Source: Tahibacter harae (GTDB lineage: Bacteria > Pseudomonadota > Gammaproteobacteria > Xanthomonadales > Rhodanobacteraceae). From it: a DNA stretch of 64,000 nt. The position numbers and the translations under genes are program-made. Of this stretch, positions 17,903 through 25,665 are shown one piece after another (positions within the stretch are counted from its first letter, which is position 1; every line of letters starts with the position of its first letter). The notes beneath the pieces are model-generated. The model saw nothing but the letters and a program-made list of their open reading frames with translations, had not been told where the DNA came from and made no database searches. The stretch is from NCBI RefSeq assembly GCF_024437735.1, contig NZ_JANFQO010000003.1, positions 310,001-374,000 on the forward strand. Reading direction: 5' to 3'.

Positions 17903-18065
17903 GGGTTCGGGATTGGAGATTCGCGAAGCCAGGCGCTGCTGCCCGTGCTGCTTTTGCTTGAGGCCGGGATTCGGGACTCGGGATTCGCGAAAGCAGCCAC
18001 GCTGAGCGGAGCGTTTTGCTCTGCGATCCCGAATCGCTAATCACTAATCCGTATCCCCGATCCCG
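17903..18065. repeat. Dispersed GATTCGGGA-type element, copy 3
   Basis: This longest copy has several GGGATTCG units on the left (17908-17982) and CGATCCCGAATCGC on the right (18024-18038), then further degenerate units to 18065. It lies between the stops of two convergent genes, and its right end runs into the 3' coding end of the DUF3106 gene, supplying its last codons and stop. Confidence 0.7.
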
Positions 18066-19038
18066 GCTCCTGATCGCCGCTCAAGCGCTGCGCCCGCGTC
18101 GCCGCATCCATCTGCAGGATCGCCCTGCGCAGCGCCGCCTGGCGTTCCGGCGGCGTGCTGCCGTGCAGATGGCGGAATGCGCGGCGCTGCTCCGGAGTCA
18201 GGCTGTCGAGCAGGCGGCGCAGGGGTTCGCGTTCGGCTTCGGGCAGGGACTGCAGCCAGCGTTCGCGCGCGAGGGCGCGGCGTTCGGCGGCGGCGCCCTG
18301 CAGGAAGGCGCGGCGTTCCGGCGGGCTCATGCGCTCGAATTCCTCGCGCAGGCGGGCGCGTTCGCCGGGCGGCAGATCGCGGAAGCGTTTCATGCCGCGG
18401 CGTACGCGGTCCTGCTGTTCCGGCGGCATGTTGCGGAAATCGCGGAAGCGTTCGCGCAGTTGCTGACGCTGCTCGGGCGTGAGTTCCTGCCAGCGGCGGA
18501 AGCGCTCCTGCATTTCTGCACGCCGCGGCGGCGGCAGTTCGGCCCAGCGCGCGGCGGCGCGGCGCAGGCGCGCCTGGCGTTCCGGCGGCAATTGGTCCCA
18601 TTGCGCGGCGAAGGGCTGCAGCTGCTCGCGCTCGGCGGGAGAGAGACTGTTCCACGGCGCGGGCCTGGGCGGCTCCGGCGGTGACGCCGCGCGGGCCGGA
18701 TCCGGTGCTGCGCCCGCGGCCGGCCCAGTGCGCGCGGTGTCGGCCGGCGGTGCGGGCGGCATCTGCGCCTGCTGTGCCAGGCGCAGATGCCGGCTTTCAT
18801 GCCTTGCCTTACCGGTTGGGAAAGGTCGCTCCGCGTCCGCCAGCTGCGCCAAACGCAAAGATCCAGCTCCGCACCGGCCACGGTCTGCGCAGGAATACCG
18901 CTCCGACGCCGACGGCGGCTCCGGGTACCGGGCCTGGGCTCCGCGCCCGCATTCCATCCGCATAGATGGCGCCGCATCCGGCGGTTGCGCCCCTATCGGC
19001 AAAGCCAGCGCCAGCATCGCAAAAGCCAGACGCCGCAC
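18037..19038 (-). CDS. DUF3106 family exported protein with 18-residue repeats
   Basis: Last gene of the ECF sigma operon. I place the start at a GTG at 19036-19038, because it opens a short signal peptide (RRLAFAMLALALPIGA). In-frame ATGs at 19128/19137 would overlap the upstream gene and add about 30 residues before it. After an atypical, low-similarity stretch (residues 20-110) come at least five tandem 18-residue units of the form LPPERQARLRRAAARWAE, LPPPRRAEMQERFRRWQE, LTPEQRQQLRERFRDFRN. This Pro-Glu-Arg repeat is the DUF3106 signature. The C-terminal residues EPGSGIRISD are encoded inside a dispersed repeat element. Role unknown; probably periplasmic. Confidence 0.75.
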   Translation of the reverse strand: MRRLAFAMLALALPIGAQPPDAAPSMRMECGRGAQARYPEPPSASERYSCADRGRCGAGSLRLAQLADAERPFPTGKARHESRHLRLAQQAQMPPAPPADTARTGPAAGAAPDPARAASPPEPPRPAPWNSLSPAEREQLQPFAAQWDQLPPERQARLRRAAARWAELPPPRRAEMQERFRRWQELTPEQRQQLRERFRDFRNMPPEQQDRVRRGMKRFRDLPPGERARLREEFERMSPPERRAFLQGAAAERRALARERWLQSLPEAEREPLRRLLDSLTPEQRRAFRHLHGSTPPERQAALRRAILQMDAATRAQRLSGDQEPGSGIRISD

Positions 19039-19117
19039 GCGGTGCAGACCCGGCTGCCGCACGGCGTGAGCCGCTGCGCACCCGTCTTGGTCACGCCCGC
19101 AACCACGGCCGGAAAGA

Positions 19118-19366
19118 TCAGCGTCCATCGTCCTCATCCCCAGAATCCCGCGGCACCGGCGGCAGTTCGGCCGGATCTATCCATTCGCCCCGGGCGTCCT
19201 CGAATTCGCTCAGGTACAGCAGCAGTTCGGCATCGGCCGCAGCGCTGTCGGCCGGGACCGGCCTCGCCGTCGCGGCGGGCGGCGGGCCCGGCGCCGGCGG
19301 CGCGACGGCCGCGGCGGTGCTGAGCACGAGGCTCAGCCATTGTGCTCGTCTTGCGCATCCAGCCAT
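19118..19366 (-). CDS. Small exported acidic hypothetical protein in ECF operon
   Basis: An 82-residue protein with an N-terminal hydrophobic segment (WLSLVLSTAAAVAPPAPGP) that looks like a signal peptide, then an acidic domain ADAELLLYLSEFEDARGEWIDPAELPPV. The start overlaps the end of the upstream gene by 34 nt, which is long but compatible with coupled translation. The motif resembles the acidic C-terminus of the upstream gene product (ELELTDELEFYAWLDA), suggesting that both small proteins share a partner. No family that I can name with certainty. Confidence 0.6.
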   Translation of the reverse strand: MAGCARRAQWLSLVLSTAAAVAPPAPGPPPAATARPVPADSAAADAELLLYLSEFEDARGEWIDPAELPPVPRDSGDEDDGR

Positions 19367-19698
19367 GCGTAGAACTCCAGCTCATCGGTCAGTTCCAGCT
19401 CGCCTTCGGCGAGCAGTTCGGCGTCTTCCGGCGACAGGGTCGCCGCGGCGGGCAGGCCGGTGTTGTTGCCGGGCGCGGTCGGCGGCCCGTCCGGCCACAG
19501 CAGCGCCACGGCCAGCAGCAGCGAGGCGGCGACGGCGAGGCGGCGCGTCCAGCGCAGCGGCCGGCGCTGCGGCGCCAGCCCGGCCAGGGCGCGCTGGCGC
19601 GCCTGGTTCAGGCGCGACACGGTGGCCGCGTCCAGCGCCTGGGCGGAGTCCTCCAGCACGGCGCGGGCCTCGCCGGTCCAGTCGGGATGCTCGTTCAT
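19333..19698 (-). CDS. Single-pass membrane protein following ECF sigma factor (anti-sigma candidate, DUF3619-like)
   Basis: A 121-residue protein. It has a helical cytoplasmic N-terminus (ARAVLEDSAQALDAATVSRLNQARQRAL), one membrane helix preceded by basic residues (RRLAVAASLLLAVALLWP) and an acidic C-terminus (LSPEDAELLAEGELELTDELEFYAWLDAQ). The first part (DxxTxxRLxxAR) matches the DUF3619-type pattern found next to ECF sigma genes. Its ATG overlaps the sigma stop (ATGA), so it is a natural candidate for the membrane regulator of that sigma factor. No zinc-binding HxxxCxxC motif is present. Confidence 0.75.
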   Translation of the reverse strand: MNEHPDWTGEARAVLEDSAQALDAATVSRLNQARQRALAGLAPQRRPLRWTRRLAVAASLLLAVALLWPDGPPTAPGNNTGLPAAATLSPEDAELLAEGELELTDELEFYAWLDAQDEHNG

Positions 19699-20258
19699 CG
19701 GTGCGGCTCCAGGGCGGCGCGCAGCGCATTCAGCGCGCGCCAGAGATGGGTTTTCACGCTGCCCTCGCCGCAGCGCATGGCGGCGGCGGTGGCGGCCACG
19801 TCCAGGCCTTCCCAGATGCGCAGCAGGAAGGCCTGGCGCTGACGCAGCGGCAGGGCGCGCAGGGCAGCATCCAGGGCCTGCCCGGCATCGGCATCGGCCA
19901 GGCGCGCCAGCGGGCCGGCTTCGGCCGGGTCTTCGGCCAGGGCGATGGGATCTTCCTCGTCCTCGTCCGCCCGTGCCGGCCACCACGCCGCCAGCCAGCG
20001 CCCGCGCACCTTGCCGCGCCGGTGCCAGTCGGTGAGGCGGCTGTCCAGCACGCGGTGGAACAGCGGCGCCCAGTCGGCCTCGGGCTTGGCGGCATAGTGG
20101 CGCACGAAGCCGAGCATGGCGTCCTGCACCAGATCCAGCGCCTCGTCGCGATTGCCGGTGGACAGCTCGGCCATGCGCAGCGCGCGCCGCTCGACGCCGC
20201 GCAGAAAGCCGTCGAGGCGGGTTCGCGCGGCGGGGGCTTCGGCCCGGTCCAGTGGCAT
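19695..20258 (-). CDS. ECF-type RNA polymerase sigma factor
   Basis: A 187-residue sigma-70 family factor. Region 2 is visible in NRDEALDLVQDAMLGFVRHY and region 4 helix-turn-helix in LPLRQRQAFLLRIWEGLDVAATAAAMRCGEGSVKTHLWRAL. An acidic linker (RADEDEEDPIALAEDPAEAG) separates them. The start MPLDRAEAP is favoured over an upstream ATG at 20291, because a TAGAAT -10 candidate at 20290-20295 would put the transcript start between them. It heads a four-gene overlapping operon with a membrane protein, a small exported protein and a DUF3106 protein. The operon points to sensing something at the envelope. Confidence 0.88.
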   Translation of the reverse strand: MPLDRAEAPAARTRLDGFLRGVERRALRMAELSTGNRDEALDLVQDAMLGFVRHYAAKPEADWAPLFHRVLDSRLTDWHRRGKVRGRWLAAWWPARADEDEEDPIALAEDPAEAGPLARLADADAGQALDAALRALPLRQRQAFLLRIWEGLDVAATAAAMRCGEGSVKTHLWRALNALRAALEPHR

Positions 20259-20289
20259 CCAGCTCGAATCCTTTGCCAGGTTGCAGTTC

Positions 20290-20295
20290 ATTCTA
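20290..20295 (-). promoter_or_regulatory. Candidate -10 element of the ECF sigma operon
   Basis: On the minus strand TAGAAT (5 of 6 to TATAAT) lies 32 nt before the chosen sigma start. The -35 region 17 bp upstream is a poor match, so this could also be read by another sigma factor or be chance. Confidence 0.4.
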
Positions 20296-20456
20296 GTGGG
20301 GTGGTTCGTGGAACGACGCGCGCGGGCCGATTTCGCTGCCGGGCAGCGGTGATGGCGAGGTGCCCGGCCGGCAGAGCGGCGGTGGGATCTCCCGCCCTGC
20401 GGCCGCGGTGATCCTGAATTGGTCCGAAGAGCCGTCCTGCCGCCACGCTGCACCCG

Positions 20457-20498
20457 CTTTTTTGCGCCCGTCCCGCTTCAACGCAGGGCGCAAAAAAG
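20457..20498. other. Perfect 13-bp inverted repeat with T-run in 5' arm
   Basis: CTTTTTTGCGCCC (20457-20469) and GGGCGCAAAAAAG (20486-20498) are exact complements around a 16-nt loop. The unit GGGCGCAAA is repeated once more about 10 nt further on. The T-run is in the 5' arm on both strands, the reverse of an intrinsic terminator, so a protein-binding or structural role is more likely. Confidence 0.6.
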
Positions 20499-20561
20499 GG
20501 TTGACAGGGCGCAAAGCCAGACGCCATGCGGAGGAGGCGCATCCGCCCCCTGTGTCAAGGG

Positions 20562-20775
20562 TTGTACACAGCCCCCGCCAGGCGGGCCGGACCGTTGCGA
20601 CAAACGCGCCAAGTGCCGCAGATTACTTTTTTAAGACAATTTAACCCATTGATTCGGAACGAATATGGCGAATTGATTAAAGAATCGCCAAGCCGAGGCG
20701 AAGCCCGTATTTACGGCCTTTGCGCGCGTCTGTCCGGGCTTGTTCCACAGCTTTATCCACAGGTCTTGTGGATAA
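20562..20775. promoter_or_regulatory. AT-rich spacer with DnaA boxes upstream of priA
   Basis: Two perfect consensus DnaA boxes form a palindrome: TTATCCACA at 20753-20761 and its complement TGTGGATAA at 20767-20775, 5 nt apart. Weaker 7-of-9 matches are TGTTCCACA at 20741-20749 and TTGTACACA at 20562-20570. Between them, 20619-20693 is strikingly AT-rich for this genome (contains TTACTTTTTTAAG and GAATTGATTAAAGAAT). The whole 20296-21021 spacer holds no supported gene. It could be a DnaA-responsive control region for priA, a DnaA titration site, or an origin-like element; the sequence alone cannot decide. Confidence 0.65.
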
Positions 20776-21021
20776 GCGGCAAATCCTTTTCAAAACAGTC
20801 GACTGCGCCAGATTGCTAATAATTTGACCAGGAATGTCGCCGGGCCGCCGGGCAGGCAAGGCATAGCGCACGTACCGGTAACTTCTTCCCGCCCTGGCGC
20901 AGGGGCGCGGGCTGGCCGGAAATCCGGGTTTTCACCTCGCCAGTCCGGTAGCCGCCGCTCCGCGACAGGGCAACCCATGCGACCATAGGCAGGTTTCGAC
21001 CAGCGGCCAGAACCGCCGTCC

Positions 21022-23199
21022 ATGCCTGAAATCCTGCGCGTCGCCGTTCCTGTTCCGCTGCCGCAGCTGTTCGACTACCGCGCGCCGCGCGGTGTGCGGG
21101 TCGCTCCCGGCTGCCGCGTGCTGGTGCCGTTCGGGCCGGGGCGGCAGGTCGCCGTGGTGGTCGGCAGCGCGGCGCACAGCGAGGTGGATCCGGCGAAGCT
21201 GAAATCGGTCAGCGCGGTGCTGGACACCACGCCGCTGCTGGGCGAGGAACTGCTGGCCACGCTGCAATGGGCCGCGCGCTACTACCAGCATCCGCTGGGC
21301 GCGGTGCTGGAAACTGCGCTGCCGGTGGGGCTGCGCCAGGCCAAGCCGCTGCCGTTCGAAGGCTATCGCGCGCTGGCGCTGAGCGCGGACGGGCGCGCGA
21401 CCAGCGCCGACACCCTGCGCCGCGGCACGCGCATCCGCACCTTGTTCGAGCGGCTGGCGGCGGGTCCGCTGACGTATGCAGCGCTGGATGTCGCGCTGCC
21501 TGGCTGGCGCGACAGCGCCGCGGCGCTGCGCCAGCGCGGCCTGATCGAGACGGTCGCCGTGGCCGCCAGTGCCGAAGTGGCGCCCTGCACCGCCGCGCCG
21601 GCCCTGAACCCGGCCCAGGCCGAGGCCGTGAGCCGTATCGCGGCCCAGCTGCAGCGCTTCCAGCCCTGGCTGCTGCAGGGCGTGACCGGCAGCGGCAAGA
21701 CCGAGGTGTATCTGGGCCTGATCGAGCACGTGGTCGCCGCCGGCCGCCAGGCCCTGGTGCTGGTGCCGGAGATCGGCCTGACCCCGCAGACCCTGCGCCG
21801 CTTCCGCGACCGCTTCGGCAACGGCGTGCATGCGCTGCATTCCGGCCTGGCCGAAGGTGAGCGCTCGCGCGCCTGGCTGGCGGCGGCACGCGGCGAGGCC
21901 CAGGTCATACTCGGTACGCGCTCGGCGGTGTTCGCGCCGCTGCCGCGGCTGGGGCTGATCGCGGTCGACGAGGAACACGACGCCTCCTACAAGCAGCAGG
22001 ACGGCTTCCGCTACCACGCCCGCGACCTGGCCGTGGTACGCGCGCGGGCGCTGGGGATTCCGGTGGTGCTGGGCTCGGCCACGCCGTCGCTGGAAAGCCT
22101 GGCCAACGCCGCCTCGGGCCGCTACGAAAAACTGTTGCTGCCGCTGCGTGCAGGCAGTGCCCAGCCGCCGCAGCTGCGCGTGGTCGATGCGCGCCGCACC
22201 CGCCTGAGCCACGGCCTGGGTCCGGAACTGCTCACCGCCCTGCGCGCCACCCTGGCGCGCGGCGAACAGGCGCTGATCTTCCGCAATCGCCGCGGCTACG
22301 CGCCGGTGCTGCTATGCCACGACTGCGGCTGGCATGCGGACTGCGAACGCTGCGCCAAGCCCATGACCTTGCATCGCCAGCGCGGGCGGCTGGTCTGCCA
22401 TCACTGCGAAGCCGAGCGGCGCGTGCCGGTGCATTGCGAGGAATGCAACAGCACCAACCTGATGCCCCAGGGCCAGGGCACCGAACGCCTGGAAGAAGCC
22501 CTGGGCGAACTCTTCCCCGATACCGCCCTGGTGCGCATAGACCGCGAGACGACGCGCCGGCGCGGCGCGCTGGAAGCCCTGCTGGACCGGCTGGGGCCGA
22601 ACCAGCCCGGCATCTACATAGGCACGCAGATGCTGGCCAAGGGGCATGACCTGCCCAACCTCACCCTGGTCGCCATCCTGGGCGTGGACGAAGGCCTGCA
22701 CAGCATCGACTTCCGCGCCAGCGAACGCCTGGGCCAGCTCATCGTGCAGGTGGCCGGCCGCGCCGGCCGCGCGCACAAGCCCGGTACGGTACTGCTGCAG
22801 ACGCATCATCCGGATCACCCGCTGCTGGCGCGGCTGCTGCGCGGCGGCTATGCGGCGCTGGCCGAGGAACTGCTGGCCGAGCGCCGCGCCGCCGAGCTGC
22901 CGCCGTATGCGCACCTGGCCCTGCTGCGCGCCGAGGCCAAGGAAATGGCCGCCGTGGAAGAATTCCTGCACGCCTGCGCCGCCGCCGCCGGTGCCGTCGA
23001 AGGCGTGGACCTGAGCGGGCCGATTCCCGCCCCCATGCCGCTGCGCGCCGGACTGGCGCGCGCGCAATTGCTGCTCTCGGCGCTGGACCGCACCCGCCTG
23101 CAGGCGGCGCTGCCCGGCTGGCTCGAATCCTGGCGTCAGCTGCCCTCGGCGCGGCGCGTGCGCTGGTCCCTCGATGTGGACCCCATCGACCTGTATTGA
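21022..23199 (+). CDS. priA: Primosomal protein N' (replication restart helicase PriA)
   Basis: A 725-residue superfamily 2 helicase that reloads DnaB at stalled forks. It has an N-terminal DNA-binding domain (VAVPVPLPQLFDYRAP, GCRVLVPFG), Walker A GVTGSGKTEVYLG near residue 220, Walker B in AVDEEHDASYKQQ, motif III GSATPSLES, and the zinc-binding insertion with four CxxC-like pairs (CHDCGWHADCERC, CHHCE, HCEECNS). The helicase motif VAGRAGRAHKPG follows. Length matches E. coli PriA (732). The start MPEILRVAVP fits the family N-terminus. Upstream lies the DnaA-box region. Confidence 0.96.
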   Translation: MPEILRVAVPVPLPQLFDYRAPRGVRVAPGCRVLVPFGPGRQVAVVVGSAAHSEVDPAKLKSVSAVLDTTPLLGEELLATLQWAARYYQHPLGAVLETALPVGLRQAKPLPFEGYRALALSADGRATSADTLRRGTRIRTLFERLAAGPLTYAALDVALPGWRDSAAALRQRGLIETVAVAASAEVAPCTAAPALNPAQAEAVSRIAAQLQRFQPWLLQGVTGSGKTEVYLGLIEHVVAAGRQALVLVPEIGLTPQTLRRFRDRFGNGVHALHSGLAEGERSRAWLAAARGEAQVILGTRSAVFAPLPRLGLIAVDEEHDASYKQQDGFRYHARDLAVVRARALGIPVVLGSATPSLESLANAASGRYEKLLLPLRAGSAQPPQLRVVDARRTRLSHGLGPELLTALRATLARGEQALIFRNRRGYAPVLLCHDCGWHADCERCAKPMTLHRQRGRLVCHHCEAERRVPVHCEECNSTNLMPQGQGTERLEEALGELFPDTALVRIDRETTRRRGALEALLDRLGPNQPGIYIGTQMLAKGHDLPNLTLVAILGVDEGLHSIDFRASERLGQLIVQVAGRAGRAHKPGTVLLQTHHPDHPLLARLLRGGYAALAEELLAERRAAELPPYAHLALLRAEAKEMAAVEEFLHACAAAAGAVEGVDLSGPIPAPMPLRAGLARAQLLLSALDRTRLQAALPGWLESWRQLPSARRVRWSLDVDPIDLY

Positions 23200-23220
23200 A
23201 GGCAAACGTGTGAGCAATCC

Positions 23221-24498
23221 ATGCAATCGCAGCAAAAACCCCATGTCGTCATCATCGGCGGCGGTTTCGGCGGGCTGTGGGCCGCCCGCGCCCTGGCCGG
23301 CAGCGCGGTGCGGGTCAGCCTGATCGACAAGGTCAACCATCACCTGTTCCAGCCGCTGCTGTACCAGGTCGCCACGGCAGGACTGTCCATGCCCGATATC
23401 GCCGCGCCGCTGCGGCATATCCTGCGCAACCAGGCCAATGCCACGGTGCTGCTGGGCGAAGTCAGCGAGATCGACCACGCCCGGCGCCAGGTGCGCTGCA
23501 CCGACGGCAATGCGCTGGACTACGACTACCTCATCGTCGCCAGCGGCGCGCGCCATGCCTATTTCGGCCACGACGAATGGGCCGCCCACGCGCCGGGCCT
23601 GAAAACGCTCGACGACGCCTTGGTCATACGCCGCCAGGTGCTGACCGCATTCGAGCGCGCCGAGGCCGAGCCCGACGCGGCCCGCCGCGCCGCCTGGCTG
23701 AACTTCGTCGTCATCGGCGGCGGCCCCACCGGCGTGGAACTGGCCGGCACTCTGGCCGAGATCGCACGGCACACCCTGCGCCGCGAATTCCGCCGCGTCG
23801 ATCCCGCCACCGCACGGGTAATGCTGGTGGAAGCCGGTCCGCGCGTGCTGGCCGCGCTGCCGGCGGAACTTTCAGTCAAGGCGGAAAAACAGCTGCAGCG
23901 CCTGGGCGTGGAGGTGCTGACCGGCCGCGCGGTGACCACTGTCGACGCTGACGGCATAGCCTTGGGCGAGGAACGCATCGCGGCGCGCAGCGTGCTCTGG
24001 GCCGCCGGCGTGGCGGCCTCTCCGCTGGGCCGCCAGCTGGGCGCACCGCTGGACAAGGCCGGGCGCGTGCTGGTGCAGGATGACCTCAGCCTGGCCGGGC
24101 AGCCGGAAATCTTCGTGATCGGCGATCTGGCCAGCAAGCAGCAGGACGGCCGCCCGCTGCCCGGCGTGGCGCCGGTGGCCAAGCAGATGGGCACGCATGC
24201 GGCCAGGACAATCCTGGCACGCCTGCGCGGCCAGCCGGCCAGACCGTTCCGCTATTCCGACGTGGGTTCGCTGGCGACCATAGGCCGCATGGCCGCGGTG
24301 GCCGACCTGGGCCGGATCCGCCTGTCCGGCATCCTGGCCTGGTGGTTCTGGCTGTTCGTGCACATTTTCTTCCTGATCGGCTTCCGCAGCCGCCTGATCG
24401 TGCTGATCAACTGGGCCTGGTCGTACTGGACCTACCAGCGCCACGCGCGAATCATCGTCGGCCAGCAGCCGGCCACGCCGGAAGACCGCAGCGCCTGA
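23221..24498 (+). CDS. ndh: Type II NADH:quinone oxidoreductase (NDH-2)
   Basis: A 425-residue single-subunit, non-proton-pumping NADH dehydrogenase. It has the FAD-binding motif VVIIGGGFGGLWAARAL at the N-terminus, the NDH-2 quinone-site segment VNHHLFQPLLYQVATAGL, the NAD-binding motif VVIGGGPTGVELAGTLAEI and the second FAD contact IFVIGDLA. The C-terminus has an aromatic amphipathic membrane anchor (LAWWFWLFVHIFFLIGF followed by SRLIVLINWAWSYWTYQR), as in known NDH-2 enzymes. It feeds electrons from NADH to quinone at the inner membrane. It follows priA by 21 nt and may share its transcript; a strong terminator follows. Confidence 0.93.
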   Translation: MQSQQKPHVVIIGGGFGGLWAARALAGSAVRVSLIDKVNHHLFQPLLYQVATAGLSMPDIAAPLRHILRNQANATVLLGEVSEIDHARRQVRCTDGNALDYDYLIVASGARHAYFGHDEWAAHAPGLKTLDDALVIRRQVLTAFERAEAEPDAARRAAWLNFVVIGGGPTGVELAGTLAEIARHTLRREFRRVDPATARVMLVEAGPRVLAALPAELSVKAEKQLQRLGVEVLTGRAVTTVDADGIALGEERIAARSVLWAAGVAASPLGRQLGAPLDKAGRVLVQDDLSLAGQPEIFVIGDLASKQQDGRPLPGVAPVAKQMGTHAARTILARLRGQPARPFRYSDVGSLATIGRMAAVADLGRIRLSGILAWWFWLFVHIFFLIGFRSRLIVLINWAWSYWTYQRHARIIVGQQPATPEDRSA

Positions 24499-24509
24499 TC
24501 GCAGAAACG

Positions 24510-24535
24510 ACGACGGCCCCTCGCGGGGCCGTCGT
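24510..24535. terminator. Hairpin terminator between convergent ndh and rpoH
   Basis: A perfect 11-bp stem (ACGACGGCCCC, loop TCGC, GGGGCCGTCGT) lies 12 nt past ndh and 26 nt past rpoH. The symmetric position between two convergent stops suits bidirectional termination; downstream sequence is only moderately T-rich. Confidence 0.75.
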
Positions 24536-24560
24536 GTGCTGTTGCGGTGTTGCCTGTGAT

Positions 24561-25427
<867 letters not shown>

Positions 25428-25457
25428 GGCTTGAAACCTCCAATACTGGAACACAGG

Positions 25458-25484
25458 TTAGCACTCGCCTACACAGAGTGCTAA
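25458..25484 (-). promoter_or_regulatory. CIRCE operator (HrcA-binding) upstream of rpoH
   Basis: TTAGCACTC (25458-25466), a 9-nt spacer, and GAGTGCTAA (25476-25484) match the canonical 9-9-9 CIRCE inverted repeat at every arm position. It ends 30 nt before the rpoH ATG, in the probable 5' untranslated region or core promoter, where the HrcA repressor would block transcription until heat shock. Confidence 0.92.
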
Positions 25485-25532
25485 GTGCGCCGGGAGTTCC
25501 CTGTTCGGGACGTCGCCCAGCGAACGGCGATT

Positions 25533-25541
25533 AGTGTACCA
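25533..25541 (-). promoter_or_regulatory. Possible extended -10 promoter of rpoH
   Basis: On the minus strand TGGTACACT (extended TGn plus TACACT) lies about 50 nt upstream of the CIRCE arm. The -35 region is not recognisable, so this is weak; a promoter closer to CIRCE cannot be excluded. Confidence 0.3.
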
Positions 25542-25665
25542 GCAAGTACAGGAAAAGGGTTAGGGCGCTGTGAAAACGTTATTACGCTTTGGCGCCATAA
25601 TCGGCGGAACCTTCTAGAAGCCTGATTCAGCTGGACTTTCCCCCTCGCCGACCGGCATAAGCCGG

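Noticed and set aside
20457-20498. Intrinsic terminator
   Set aside because: The stem is perfect but the T-run is in the 5' arm on both strands, opposite to what termination needs.
20562-20775. Chromosomal replication origin
   Set aside because: DnaA boxes and AT-richness are suggestive but dnaA, dnaN or rpmH are absent and skew cannot be judged from one window, so I report it only as DnaA-box region.
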